A stretch of 64,000 nucleotides of DNA from Bradyrhizobium campsiandrae (GTDB taxonomy: Bacteria; Pseudomonadota; Alphaproteobacteria; Rhizobiales; Xanthobacteraceae): positions 203,076-267,075 of the forward strand of contig NZ_JAANIH010000001.1 of assembly GCF_014529705.1 (NCBI RefSeq), in the 5' to 3' direction. Below, piece by piece: positions 24,762 through 34,973 of the stretch (position 1 is its first letter; each line of letters opens with the position of its first letter). The notes under the pieces were generated by a model. That model was not told the DNA's origin and ran no database searches. It saw nothing but the letters and a program-made list of their open reading frames with translations. Position numbers and translations under genes: made by a program.

Positions 24762-25730
24762 TCAGTTGGTCTGCTGGATCGCCGACAATTCCCAGGCACC
24801 ACCGGAGCGGCGCGCGAAGGTCCAGACTTCGGTGACCTCGCCCGGCTGCTCGCTGCCGGCGACGATCGCGCCGGTGTTGCGGTCGACCGTCTTGTCGGTG
24901 AGCGCGAAGCGCATCGCCACCGTCGCGTAGTCGGTCTCGCCTTCACGCCAGGCTTCCGCGAGGTCGCCCTGCAACAGCTTGACGTTGGTCACCTTGTTGA
25001 CCGCGTTTCGCGCGCGGTTCTCAGCGAGATCCCGCTCGAAATAGGAGACCATTTCGGGCGTCGCGAGCGTGTGCAGTTTGGCAACGTCCTCGTTCGACCA
25101 CGCAGACTGGATGTCGCCGAGCAGGCGCTCGAACGCCTCGTAGTCGGCAGGCTTGATCTCGAGCGGCGCGCTGTTGGCGCCGAAGCCGAAGCCGCCGCCG
25201 AGACCTGAACCAAGACCGCCACCGAGGCCGCTGCGATAGCTCGTCTGCGGTCCCGCACCGGCGTAGGCCGCCTGCGGCGAATTGCGGCGCTGCCACCAGG
25301 ACATCGCCAGCCGCACCACGAACACGACGAGCACGATCTGGATGATCAGGCCCAGGATCGACGACAGCCCGCCGAGGCCGCCGAACAGACCGCCACCGAA
25401 CAGCATGCCCAGAAGGCCCGCGCCGAGGAAACCGGCCGCGAGACCGCCCAGGAAGCCGCCGCCGCGGCCAAACAAGCCGCCGCGCGCGGGCGCAGCATTG
25501 TTGAAGCCGGTGCCCGGCTGGCTGTAGGTGCGGTTAAACTGCGAGGTCGAGCCCGGCGCGGTCGTGGTCGACGGCGGGGCCGAGAAGGTCCGCGAACCGC
25601 GCGAACCCGACGAGAAGCCACCGCCGACGCGGGCGTCAGCGGACGAGATCGCCAGCGCCGTCGGCAGCGCGAGCGCCAGAACGACGGCAATCGTCTTCAC
25701 GACAGTGCGGGACCATTGCGAGAAATTCAT
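24762..25730 (-). CDS. Tim44-domain membrane protein, 322 aa
   Basis: Signal or anchor segment at 1-35 (MNFSQWSRTVVKTIAVVLAL) is followed by a Gly/Ser-rich linker, a very Gly/Leu-rich stretch (GGGFLGGLAAGFLGAGLLGM) with a membrane helix (IIQIVLVVFVVRLAM), and then a Tim44-like domain at about 185-320 (YEAFERLLGDIQSAWSNEDV through EVTEVWTFARRSGGAWELSA). Bacterial Tim44-like proteins are membrane-tethered and poorly characterised. The ATG at MNFSQW is preferred over one eight codons upstream. Confidence 0.88.
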   Translation of the reverse strand: MNFSQWSRTVVKTIAVVLALALPTALAISSADARVGGGFSSGSRGSRTFSAPPSTTTAPGSTSQFNRTYSQPGTGFNNAAPARGGLFGRGGGFLGGLAAGFLGAGLLGMLFGGGLFGGLGGLSSILGLIIQIVLVVFVVRLAMSWWQRRNSPQAAYAGAGPQTSYRSGLGGGLGSGLGGGFGFGANSAPLEIKPADYEAFERLLGDIQSAWSNEDVAKLHTLATPEMVSYFERDLAENRARNAVNKVTNVKLLQGDLAEAWREGETDYATVAMRFALTDKTVDRNTGAIVAGSEQPGEVTEVWTFARRSGGAWELSAIQQTN

Positions 25731-25937
25731 GTTCGTTTCCCAAATCCCCGGCATGGGGACGTGCCAGTAAGATGGGCAGCCTTCAGCAAAAAGGAAGCCG
25801 GTTTCGGAACAAAGGGCTGCGGCCCTCAGTCGCGGGGATGTGGCAAAAGCTCATATTTACCGGGGGTTTGGCCGGGGAGCGGGCAGGAACCGTGGTCGCC
25901 CGTTACCGGCGATCTAGGGGACGTAGGGCTCTCTGCT

Positions 25938-26061
25938 CGTCATTGCGAGGAGCCCTTGCGACGAAGCAATCCAGACTGCCCCCTGCGGAAAGATTCTGGA
26001 TTGCTTCGCGGAGCCTGTCATCGGGCCGCGCTTCGCGCGGACCCGTTGGCTCGCAATGACG
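25938..26061. repeat. Palindromic intergenic repeat, copy 2 (extended)
   Basis: Same arms as copy 1, but the left arm contains GAGCCCTTGCGACG and the right arm carries an extra segment of about 40 bp (CATCGGGCCGCGCTTCGCGC) before ending in CTCGCAATGACG. It lies between the Tim44 gene and cckA. Confidence 0.85.
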
Positions 26062-26087
26062 GAGTGTGAGGCGCGGCCGGCCGCCCC

Positions 26088-28670
<2,583 letters not shown>

Positions 28671-28825
28671 TTCACGCTAGGGCAGCCTGTCGGCAGAGAA
28701 TCAACGCGCCGCGGGGCGCGTGGGGTCCTCCCTGCCTGAATCGGACCCGCAGACGCAAGGGCAGCAGGGGCGAAAGCGTACGCTGATTCCCAGTTTACAG
28801 CCATTTCCGGTACTTTTCGGGGGTT

Positions 28826-29905
28826 TTATTGCCGCGCGGCGCTAAAACCGCGCTTCATCCGCATGACGTAGCCGATGACTTCGGCGACCGCATGGTAGTG
28901 CTCCATGGGGATCTCCTGGTCGATCTCGACAGTGGCATAGAGGGTACGGGCCAGCGGCACGTTCTCGACGATCGGAATGTCGTGCTCGCGCGCGATCTCC
29001 CGGATCTTGAAGGCGAGATTGTCGACGCCCTTGGCGACGCAGATCGGCGCCGACATGCCGCGCTCGTAGGACAGCGCCACCGAATAGTGGGTCGGGTTGG
29101 TGATGATCACGGAGGCCTTGGGAACCGCTGCCATCATGCGCTTCTTGGAGCGCTGCTGCCGCAACTGCCTGATCTTGCCCTTGATGTGCGGGTCGCCTTC
29201 GGACTGCTTGAACTCTTCCTTGATCTCCTGAAGCGACATCTTCTGCCGCTGGAACCAGCTGCGATACTGGAAGAAATAATCGCCGATGGCGATGATCGCG
29301 AGGGCCGCGACCACCGCGCCGAGCAGATGGACGGTCAGGCCGGTCGAGGCACCCAGCATGGCCATCGGATCGAGCTTGACCATCGCCTCCATGCGGTGCC
29401 GTTCCGGCCACAGGACCGTGGCCATGACCGCGCCGAGCACGATCAGCTTGCCGAGCCCCTTGAGGAAGTTCGCCGCCGCCTGCTTGCCGAAGATGCGCTT
29501 GAGGCCCGCTGCCGGCGACAGCTTGCTGAATTTGGGCTTGAGGGATTCGGCCGACCAGACCAGCCGGTGCTGGAGCATGTTGCCGGCAATCGCCGCGATC
29601 AGCAGCATCAGGAGCGGCACGCCGACCGCAGCCAACACCGCGATTTCGATCTGCTGCATCAGCGCGAGCAGATTTCCGGGGTCGGTTTTGATCATCCAGG
29701 AATTGGCGAGCAGGTTGCGCATCGGCCTCATCAGCCCGCTGCCGACCGAGCCCGAGAAAGTCGAGACCACGAGCGTGCCGCCCGCGATCATGAACCAGGT
29801 GTTGATCTCCTGGCTTTTGGCGACGTCGCCGCGTTCAAGCGCCTCTTCGAGACGCTTTTGCGTCGGGTCTTCTGTTTGACTCTCCGGATCGTTGTCTTCC
29901 GCCAT
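28826..29905 (-). CDS. flhB: Flagellar export switch protein FlhB, 359 aa
   Basis: The N-terminus MAEDNDPESQTEDPTQKRLE is the usual cytoplasmic start, followed by four membrane segments and a cytoplasmic C-domain with the autocleavage motif NPTH at 270-273 (VIITNPTHYSVAL). FlhB is part of the type III export gate and switches substrate class after hook completion. AGAGGG lies just before the ATG. It is last in the flgB-flgC-fliE-fliQ-fliR-flhB gene run. Confidence 0.96.
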   Translation of the reverse strand: MAEDNDPESQTEDPTQKRLEEALERGDVAKSQEINTWFMIAGGTLVVSTFSGSVGSGLMRPMRNLLANSWMIKTDPGNLLALMQQIEIAVLAAVGVPLLMLLIAAIAGNMLQHRLVWSAESLKPKFSKLSPAAGLKRIFGKQAAANFLKGLGKLIVLGAVMATVLWPERHRMEAMVKLDPMAMLGASTGLTVHLLGAVVAALAIIAIGDYFFQYRSWFQRQKMSLQEIKEEFKQSEGDPHIKGKIRQLRQQRSKKRMMAAVPKASVIITNPTHYSVALSYERGMSAPICVAKGVDNLAFKIREIAREHDIPIVENVPLARTLYATVEIDQEIPMEHYHAVAEVIGYVMRMKRGFSAARQ

Positions 29906-29914
29906 CGATCCCTC

Positions 29915-30685
29915 TTATTTCAATGGGAGCATCTGGTGCATGACACCGATGAAATAGTCGAGATAGGTGCCCATCATCGCCGTCAGCACCACGGCCAGCA
30001 CCATGAAGCCCGCGAAGATCGACAGCGGCACGCCGACGAAATAGACCTGCATCTGCGGCATCAGGCGCGCCAGCACGCCGAGCCCGATATTGAAGACGAG
30101 GCCGAACACCAGGAACGGCCCCGACAGTTGCAGGCCGAGCAGGAACGCGGCGGAAAATGCCCGCGTCGCCAGCGAAGCGACGTCGCCGCTCGACACGGTC
30201 TCGCCCGGCGCGAAGATCGCATAGCTGTCGTTCAGCGCCGCGATCACCAGATGATGGCTGTCGGTGGCAAACAGCAGGGTGACGCCGAGCATGGTCAGGA
30301 AATTGCCGACCAGCACGCCCTGCTGCCCCTGCGTCGGATCGACCGAGGTGACGAAGCCGAGCCCCATCTGCTGTGCGATCACGGCGCCCGCGACCTGCAG
30401 CGCCGACAGCGTCACGCGCGCGGTGGCGCCCAGCACGATGCCGATCACAATCTCATGCAGCATCAGGACCAGCAGCGGCGCGAGCGAGCCCATGTCGACC
30501 TGATACGCGTTCCGGTGCAGCGGAAGGATGATCAGCGTGAGGAGGAGCGCGATCGACAGCTTCACCCGCGTCGGGATGTTGGTCTCTCCCAGCCCCGGCA
30601 GCAGCATCACCATCGCGCCGACCCGGGCGAAGGCGAGCATGAAGGCCGCGGCGAGCGCCGGCAGCAGCGAGACGTCGATGCGCAT
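29915..30685 (-). CDS. fliR: Flagellar export apparatus protein FliR, 256 aa
   Basis: Six-segment membrane protein with FliR landmarks: ARVGAMVMLLPGLGETNIPT, MLHEIVIGIVLGATARVTLS and IAQQMGLGFVTSVDPTQGQQ. It is a core subunit of the export gate with FliP and FliQ. It lies 9 bp upstream of flhB and 17 bp downstream of fliQ. Confidence 0.96.
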   Translation of the reverse strand: MRIDVSLLPALAAAFMLAFARVGAMVMLLPGLGETNIPTRVKLSIALLLTLIILPLHRNAYQVDMGSLAPLLVLMLHEIVIGIVLGATARVTLSALQVAGAVIAQQMGLGFVTSVDPTQGQQGVLVGNFLTMLGVTLLFATDSHHLVIAALNDSYAIFAPGETVSSGDVASLATRAFSAAFLLGLQLSGPFLVFGLVFNIGLGVLARLMPQMQVYFVGVPLSIFAGFMVLAVVLTAMMGTYLDYFIGVMHQMLPLK

Positions 30686-30702
30686 GGTGGGCGCATAGTG
30701 CC

Positions 30703-30966
30703 TCAGCCGCCGATGATTCGCGACGAGATCCGCAGCATGTGGGAATGGAGCGCATCGGCCATGAACGGCAGCGCCAGCAGCATCGTGGCGAAGATCGCCA
30801 GGATCTTCGGCACGTAGATCAGCGTCTGTTCCTGGATCTGCGTCAGCGCCTGGAACAGCGACACGATCACGCCGACCACGAGCCCGACCACCATCAGCGG
30901 CGAGGACACGACCACGATGGTCCAGATCGCATCGCGCGCGACGTCGAGGGTTTCAGGTCCGGTCAT
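30703..30966 (-). CDS. fliQ: Flagellar export apparatus protein FliQ, 87 aa
   Basis: Two-helix protein of typical length. Landmarks are the VSSPLMVVGLVVGVIVSLFQ first helix, ALTQIQEQTLIYVPKILAIF, and a second helix ending MLLALPFMADALH. It is an export-gate subunit. A palindromic repeat (31030-31110) separates it from fliE. Confidence 0.95.
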   Translation of the reverse strand: MTGPETLDVARDAIWTIVVVSSPLMVVGLVVGVIVSLFQALTQIQEQTLIYVPKILAIFATMLLALPFMADALHSHMLRISSRIIGG

Positions 30967-31029
30967 TGCAGAATTCCCTTATTCAAGCCTCATCCCCACC
31001 ACTCCGGCGAGAATCACACGGCCCCTCCC

Positions 31030-31110
31030 CGTCATTGCGAGCGCAGCGAAGCAATCCAGACTGGTTACCGCGAAAAGACTCTGGATTGCTTCGCGGCGCT
31101 CGCAATGACG
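31030..31110. repeat. Palindromic intergenic repeat, copy 3 (inside a flagellar gene run)
   Basis: Arms CGTCATTGCGAGCGCAGCG and GGCGCTCGCAATGACG with a short spacer. It is placed between fliE and fliQ, which are otherwise co-transcribed in the minus-strand gene run. Confidence 0.9.
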
Positions 31111-31134
31111 CCTGGGCAAGCGCCAGCGCCAAAT

Positions 31135-31443
31135 TCAGATCGGCATCTTCATGATGTCTTCGTAGGCTGCGATCACGCGGTCGCGGACCGAGACCAGCGT
31201 CGACACCGCGACGTCGGTGTCGGCGACCGCCGTCACCACGTCCATCACGTTGGCCTTGCCGTTGGCCATCGCCACGGTCTGCGCATCGGATTTGCGGCCC
31301 GATTCCACCACGCTGCCGACGGCGTCCTTCAGCAGCGAGGCGAACGACTGTCCGTTCGGCTCGCTGCCCTTGCCGGCGCCGCCGTTCTCCAGCACGCGCG
31401 CAAGGTTGGCGTAGGCATTGGCCGCGATTGTCGGTGTTGCCAT
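31135..31443 (-). CDS. fliE: Flagellar hook-basal body protein FliE, 102 aa
   Basis: Family-length FliE with the conserved SFASLLKDAVGSVVESGRKS block and the C-terminal ALVSVRDRVIAAYEDIMKMP-like end (here TLVSVRDRVIAAYEDIMKMPI). It forms the junction between the MS ring and the rod. It is in a gene run with flgB and flgC. Confidence 0.95.
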   Translation of the reverse strand: MATPTIAANAYANLARVLENGGAGKGSEPNGQSFASLLKDAVGSVVESGRKSDAQTVAMANGKANVMDVVTAVADTDVAVSTLVSVRDRVIAAYEDIMKMPI

Positions 31444-31460
31444 GGCTTAAGGCTTCCTGT

Positions 31461-31886
31461 TCAGCTCTTGAGGATGTCGAGCGTGCGCTGGATCATCCGG
31501 CGCGTCGCACTGATGATGTTGACATTGGCCTCGTAGGACCGCTGCGCATCGCGCATGTCGGTCATCTCGACCACCGAATTCACGTTGGGATATTTGACGT
31601 TGCCGCTGGCATCGGCCGCCGGATTGCTCGGCTCGTATTTGACACGGAAGGCGGACTGGTCGGGCTTGATCCTGCCGAGCGTGACCACCTGCGCATCGAG
31701 CGTGCGGTCGAGCGCCGCGGAGAATGTCGGCACCTTGCGCCGATAGGGATCGCCGCCTGCAGACTGCGACGTCGAGTCCGCATTCGCGATGTTCTCTGAG
31801 ATCACCCGCATCCGCCCGGCCTGGGCCCGCAGGCCCGAGGTCGCGATCGCCATGGAGCGGGCAAAATCGCTGCTGTCATTCGCCAT
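31461..31886 (-). CDS. flgC: Flagellar proximal rod protein FlgC, 141 aa
   Basis: N-terminal rod motif SMAIATSGLRAQAGRMRVIS-ENIANADST, central YRRKVPTFSAAL, NVNSVVEMTDMRDAQRSYEA and the C-terminal heptad region. FlgC is a rod subunit exported by the flagellar secretion system. Length matches. Confidence 0.96.
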   Translation of the reverse strand: MANDSSDFARSMAIATSGLRAQAGRMRVISENIANADSTSQSAGGDPYRRKVPTFSAALDRTLDAQVVTLGRIKPDQSAFRVKYEPSNPAADASGNVKYPNVNSVVEMTDMRDAQRSYEANVNIISATRRMIQRTLDILKS

Positions 31887-31904
31887 GATGCGCCTCTCCT
31901 AGCT

Positions 31905-32309
31905 CTAGCCCTTGCCGATCGCGGTTTTCAGAAGATGCAGGCTCTTCGAATAGAGCGAAGTCACCGCCGCGTAATCCATCTGGTTGTTGGCGGACTTCAT
32001 CATCTCCTCCTCGAGATTGACGGCATTGCCCGCAGGGCGGGTCTCGAAACCCGCATTCTTGTTCTGGTCGAAGCTCGAGGCCGCCCCGGAGGGCGTCATG
32101 TGCGAGGCGCTGGTGACGGTCATGGCCAGGGGCCCCATCGAGCTCGCGAGCGCGCCGGCCTTGTCGAATTTGGGTTCGACCAGCTCGCGCGGCCGGAAAT
32201 TGGGCGTGTCGGAATTGGAGACGTTCTCGGACAGGACGCGCTGGCGTTCCTGGTGCCACTGCATCTTGGTGCGAAGCGCCGACAGCACCGGAAGATCGTT
32301 GATCGACAT
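31905..32309 (-). CDS. flgB: Flagellar proximal rod protein FlgB, 134 aa
   Basis: Landmarks are LRTKMQWHQERQRVLSENVS-NSDTPNFRPREL and the EEEMMKSANNQMDYAAVTSL C-terminal region. It is first in the minus-strand rod and export gene run; a perfect TTAA-N7-TTAA box lies 80 bp upstream of its start in the divergent interval with fliO. Confidence 0.95.
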   Translation of the reverse strand: MSINDLPVLSALRTKMQWHQERQRVLSENVSNSDTPNFRPRELVEPKFDKAGALASSMGPLAMTVTSASHMTPSGAASSFDQNKNAGFETRPAGNAVNLEEEMMKSANNQMDYAAVTSLYSKSLHLLKTAIGKG

Positions 32310-32672
32310 CGTTGCGGCTCCTTCCGCCTCGCTGGGCCCCGGGTGCGGACGCGGGGCCGAAGCTAGGCAGAATTTGCCGCGTGTATGGTTAACAGGTGGT
32401 TAAGGCGGGGCAGATGCATGTTTCCGATTGAGACATGCAGGGCCTTCCCCGTGATTCTACCGATTCCAAAAGCCGCATTAACCCAATCGCTTGGCGGCCC
32501 GAGCACGGACCAAGAAGTCGTTTTGGATCGGGCGATTCATAGGTTATTAAGAGTTGGGGACGGCAAAACTTGCCGCAGGACGTTAAGAAATCGCAGGTTT
32601 GGGGCATCGCACGCCGGTGGTCGGCGCATCCGACCATAGGCACGAGAGAAGCGCCATTTACCGGGGACAGGT
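32310..32672. promoter_or_regulatory. Divergent flgB / fliO control region with CtrA-type box
   Basis: The 363-bp interval has no credible gene. It carries a perfect CtrA-type box at 32389-32403, TTAA-CAGGTGG-TTAA. The rest is AT-richer than the flanking genes (around 32540-32600), consistent with promoters for both directions. Confidence 0.65.
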
Positions 32673-33674
32673 ATGAACGGTAGCCCTATCACTTTCATCG
32701 TCGCGTTCATCGTCGTTCTGGCGTTGATCGGCGTCGCGGCGTGGCTGGTCCGCCGATTCGCGACCACGCGGCTCGGCGCCAATACCCAGCGCGGCAGGAT
32801 GCCCCGTCTCGCCGTGATCGACGCGGCCGCGGTCGATGGCCGCCGGCGCCTCGTGCTGGTCCGCCGCGACAACGTCGAACATCTGCTGATGATCGGCGGT
32901 CCGACCGACATCGTCGTCGAACCGAACATCGTCCGCGCCGCCAGTGGCCGCGATCAGATCCCGCAACGTCCCAGCGCTGCCGAACCGCCGCGCCTCGCCC
33001 CGATGCCCGATGCCGGCAGCTGGGCCGACGAGGCGCCTCGGCCCGAAGTGCTCGACCATCCCGAGCCTCAGCTGCCTGAGCCGCCGCCGCGGCCCGCGCG
33101 CCCTTCCTTCGCCGACGAGGTCCGCCGTCCGGCGCCCGCTTTGGCCGAGCGCCGCAGCGAGCCGACGCTGGGCGGCTTTTCGCCGGAACCGATCGCACCG
33201 CGTCCCGAACGTGAGTCCCGGCCCGAGCCGCTGCCGCCACGTGTTGCGCGCAGCGAGCCGCCGCTGATGCCGCGCCCGCCACGCCAGAGCGAGCCGGCGA
33301 AAATGCCGCCGGTGCGTGCCGAACGTGCAGCCGCGCCGCCGCCGCCTCCACCCGTGCCGCAGGCCCCGCCAGGCTTACAGGCCTCGCCGGGACTGCAAGC
33401 TCCGGCCGTTCCGCCGCCGGCCGCTGCCGCCGCGCCGTCGAGCGCCGAACAGAATCTCGCCGAGATGGCCCAGCGCCTCGAAGCGGCGCTCCGCCGTCCC
33501 GCGGGCGAAACCGTGGCCCCGCCGGTTGCACCGGATCCGCCCGCGCCTCCGCCGCGCGCCGCGCGGGTCGAGCCGCCGTCGCCTCCGGCACGGCCGGCGG
33601 CGGAGAAGACCAGCTTTGAAAATCTCGAAGACGAGATGGCCTCCCTGCTCGGCCGTCCGAAGCCGTCTTCGTGA
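32673..33674 (+). CDS. fliO: FliO-like flagellar export protein with long proline-rich tail, 333 aa
   Basis: The N-terminal third is FliO-like: a membrane segment (TFIVAFIVVLALIGVAAWLV) and a short beta module (RLAVIDAAAVDGRRRLVLVR then NVEHLLMIGGPTDIVVEPNI). The remaining roughly 230 residues are very rich in Pro/Ala/Glu/Arg and probably disordered, ending in a conserved-looking ENLEDEMASLLGRPK helix. It overlaps the next gene by 4 bp (GTGA), confirming it as fliP's partner. FliO is a membrane chaperone for FliP assembly. Confidence 0.85.
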   Translation: MNGSPITFIVAFIVVLALIGVAAWLVRRFATTRLGANTQRGRMPRLAVIDAAAVDGRRRLVLVRRDNVEHLLMIGGPTDIVVEPNIVRAASGRDQIPQRPSAAEPPRLAPMPDAGSWADEAPRPEVLDHPEPQLPEPPPRPARPSFADEVRRPAPALAERRSEPTLGGFSPEPIAPRPERESRPEPLPPRVARSEPPLMPRPPRQSEPAKMPPVRAERAAAPPPPPPVPQAPPGLQASPGLQAPAVPPPAAAAAPSSAEQNLAEMAQRLEAALRRPAGETVAPPVAPDPPAPPPRAARVEPPSPPARPAAEKTSFENLEDEMASLLGRPKPSS

Positions 33675-34459
33675 GGCTGCCGTCCTTCCCGCGTAGAGTT
33701 CTTGTCCGTTCTGTCCTGATCGCCGCGGCTCTGCTCGCCACGGGCTTGCTCGCCACGGCTTTGCTCACGACGCCTGCGCACGCGCAGGACATCAGCATCA
33801 ATCTCGGTGGCGGTGCTGGCGGCGGCGGCGTCACCGAGCGCGCGATCCAGTTGATCGCGCTGCTCACGGTGCTGTCGATCGCCCCGTCGATCCTGATCAT
33901 GATGACGTCGTTCACGCGCATCGTGGTCGTGCTGTCGCTGCTGCGCACCGCGATGGGCACCGCGACTGCACCGCCGAACTCCGTGATCCTGGCACTGGCG
34001 ATGTTCCTCACCTTCTTCGTGATGGGACCGGTCCTGCAAAAATCCTACGATGACGGCATCCGCCCGCTCGTCGCCAACCAGATCGGCGTCGAGGACGCGC
34101 TCCAGCGTGCCTCCGTCCCGTTGCGTGGCTTCATGCAGAAGAACGTGCGCGAGAAGGATCTGAAGCTGTTCCTGGATCTCTCCGGCGAGCCGCCGCCGGC
34201 TACCCCGGACGAACTCGCGCTGCGCATCCTCGTCCCCGCCTTCATGATCTCCGAACTCAAGCGCGCCTTCGAGATCGGCTTCCTGCTGTTCCTCCCCTTC
34301 CTGATCATCGATCTCGTCGTCGCCTCGGTGCTGATGTCGATGGGCATGATGATGCTGCCGCCGGCGACGATCTCGCTGCCGTTCAAGCTGATCTTCTTCG
34401 TGCTGGTCGACGGCTGGTCGCTGGTGGCGGGAAGTCTGGTGCAGAGTTACGGGGGGTAG
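33671..34459 (+). CDS. fliP: Flagellar export gate protein FliP, 262 aa
   Basis: GTG start overlaps the fliO stop codon. A signal segment with a long hydrophobic N-terminus precedes the core: QLIALLTVLSIAPSILIMMT, SFTRIVVVLSLLRTAMGT, then LKRAFEIGFLLFLPFLIIDL and SVLMSMGMMMLPPATISLPF. It forms the export gate with FliQ and FliR. Confidence 0.96.
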   Translation: MRLPSFPRRVLVRSVLIAAALLATGLLATALLTTPAHAQDISINLGGGAGGGGVTERAIQLIALLTVLSIAPSILIMMTSFTRIVVVLSLLRTAMGTATAPPNSVILALAMFLTFFVMGPVLQKSYDDGIRPLVANQIGVEDALQRASVPLRGFMQKNVREKDLKLFLDLSGEPPPATPDELALRILVPAFMISELKRAFEIGFLLFLPFLIIDLVVASVLMSMGMMMLPPATISLPFKLIFFVLVDGWSLVAGSLVQSYGG

Positions 34460-34523
34460 TCGGGATTTCGCCGTCGCCAACGCATCCTCTGCGCTGGCAG
34501 CGATAGCCCCCCAGCTCTCACCT

Positions 34524-34611
34524 CGTCATTGCGAGGAGCCCTTGCGACGAAGCAATCCAGACGGCCCCGCGCGGAAAAATTCTGGATTGCTTCGCTGCGC
34601 TCGCAATGACG
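34524..34611. repeat. Palindromic intergenic repeat, copy 4
   Basis: CGTCATTGCGAGGAGCCC left arm and CTGCGCTCGCAATGACG right arm with a roughly 25-bp spacer, 64 bp after fliP. The left arm matches copy 2; the right arm matches copies 1, 3 and 5. Confidence 0.9.
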
Positions 34612-34659
34612 AGTGTGAGGCGACGCCTCCGGCCGCGCTTCGCGCGGGACGTTGAGCCT

Positions 34660-34893
34660 TTATTTCACATCATACTGCTTGCTGAGGTGATCGCCGATCT
34701 GCACCAGCATGGCGACGCTCTCGGGGAAGCCGGGCCTGTCCCGTGCCGCCTGGTCGGCATCGGCCCGGAACTCCCAGCTGTCCCCGTCGCGGACGATCGA
34801 GATGATGAGGCCGTCAGGGCCGTCGGCATGGACCTTCAACTCGGCCCGCGCCATGGCGATCAGTTCGGCTTCGGTCTTGGCTGGCTTGCTCAT
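34660..34893 (-). CDS. Hypothetical protein, 77 aa
   Basis: The frame MSKPAKTEAELIAMARAELK is followed by a beta-rich part (DGLIISIVRDGDSWEFRADA) and a C-terminal helix. Acidic, about 8.5 kDa. No family is recognised. It lies 80 bp downstream (same strand) of the TPR gene and may be co-transcribed with it. Confidence 0.6.
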   Translation of the reverse strand: MSKPAKTEAELIAMARAELKVHADGPDGLIISIVRDGDSWEFRADADQAARDRPGFPESVAMLVQIGDHLSKQYDVK

Positions 34894-34973
34894 ATCGTGG
34901 CTCTCCCGGCAGGACAGTGGACAGGTTGCCGTCTCACCCGGCACCTGTCGAGAGGCTAGAAGTAGCAGAGTTC

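Noticed and set aside
28829..30817. A 662-codon open frame antisense to flhB-fliR
   Set aside because: Overlaps three export genes with diagnostic motifs; His/Asp/Arg-rich shadow.
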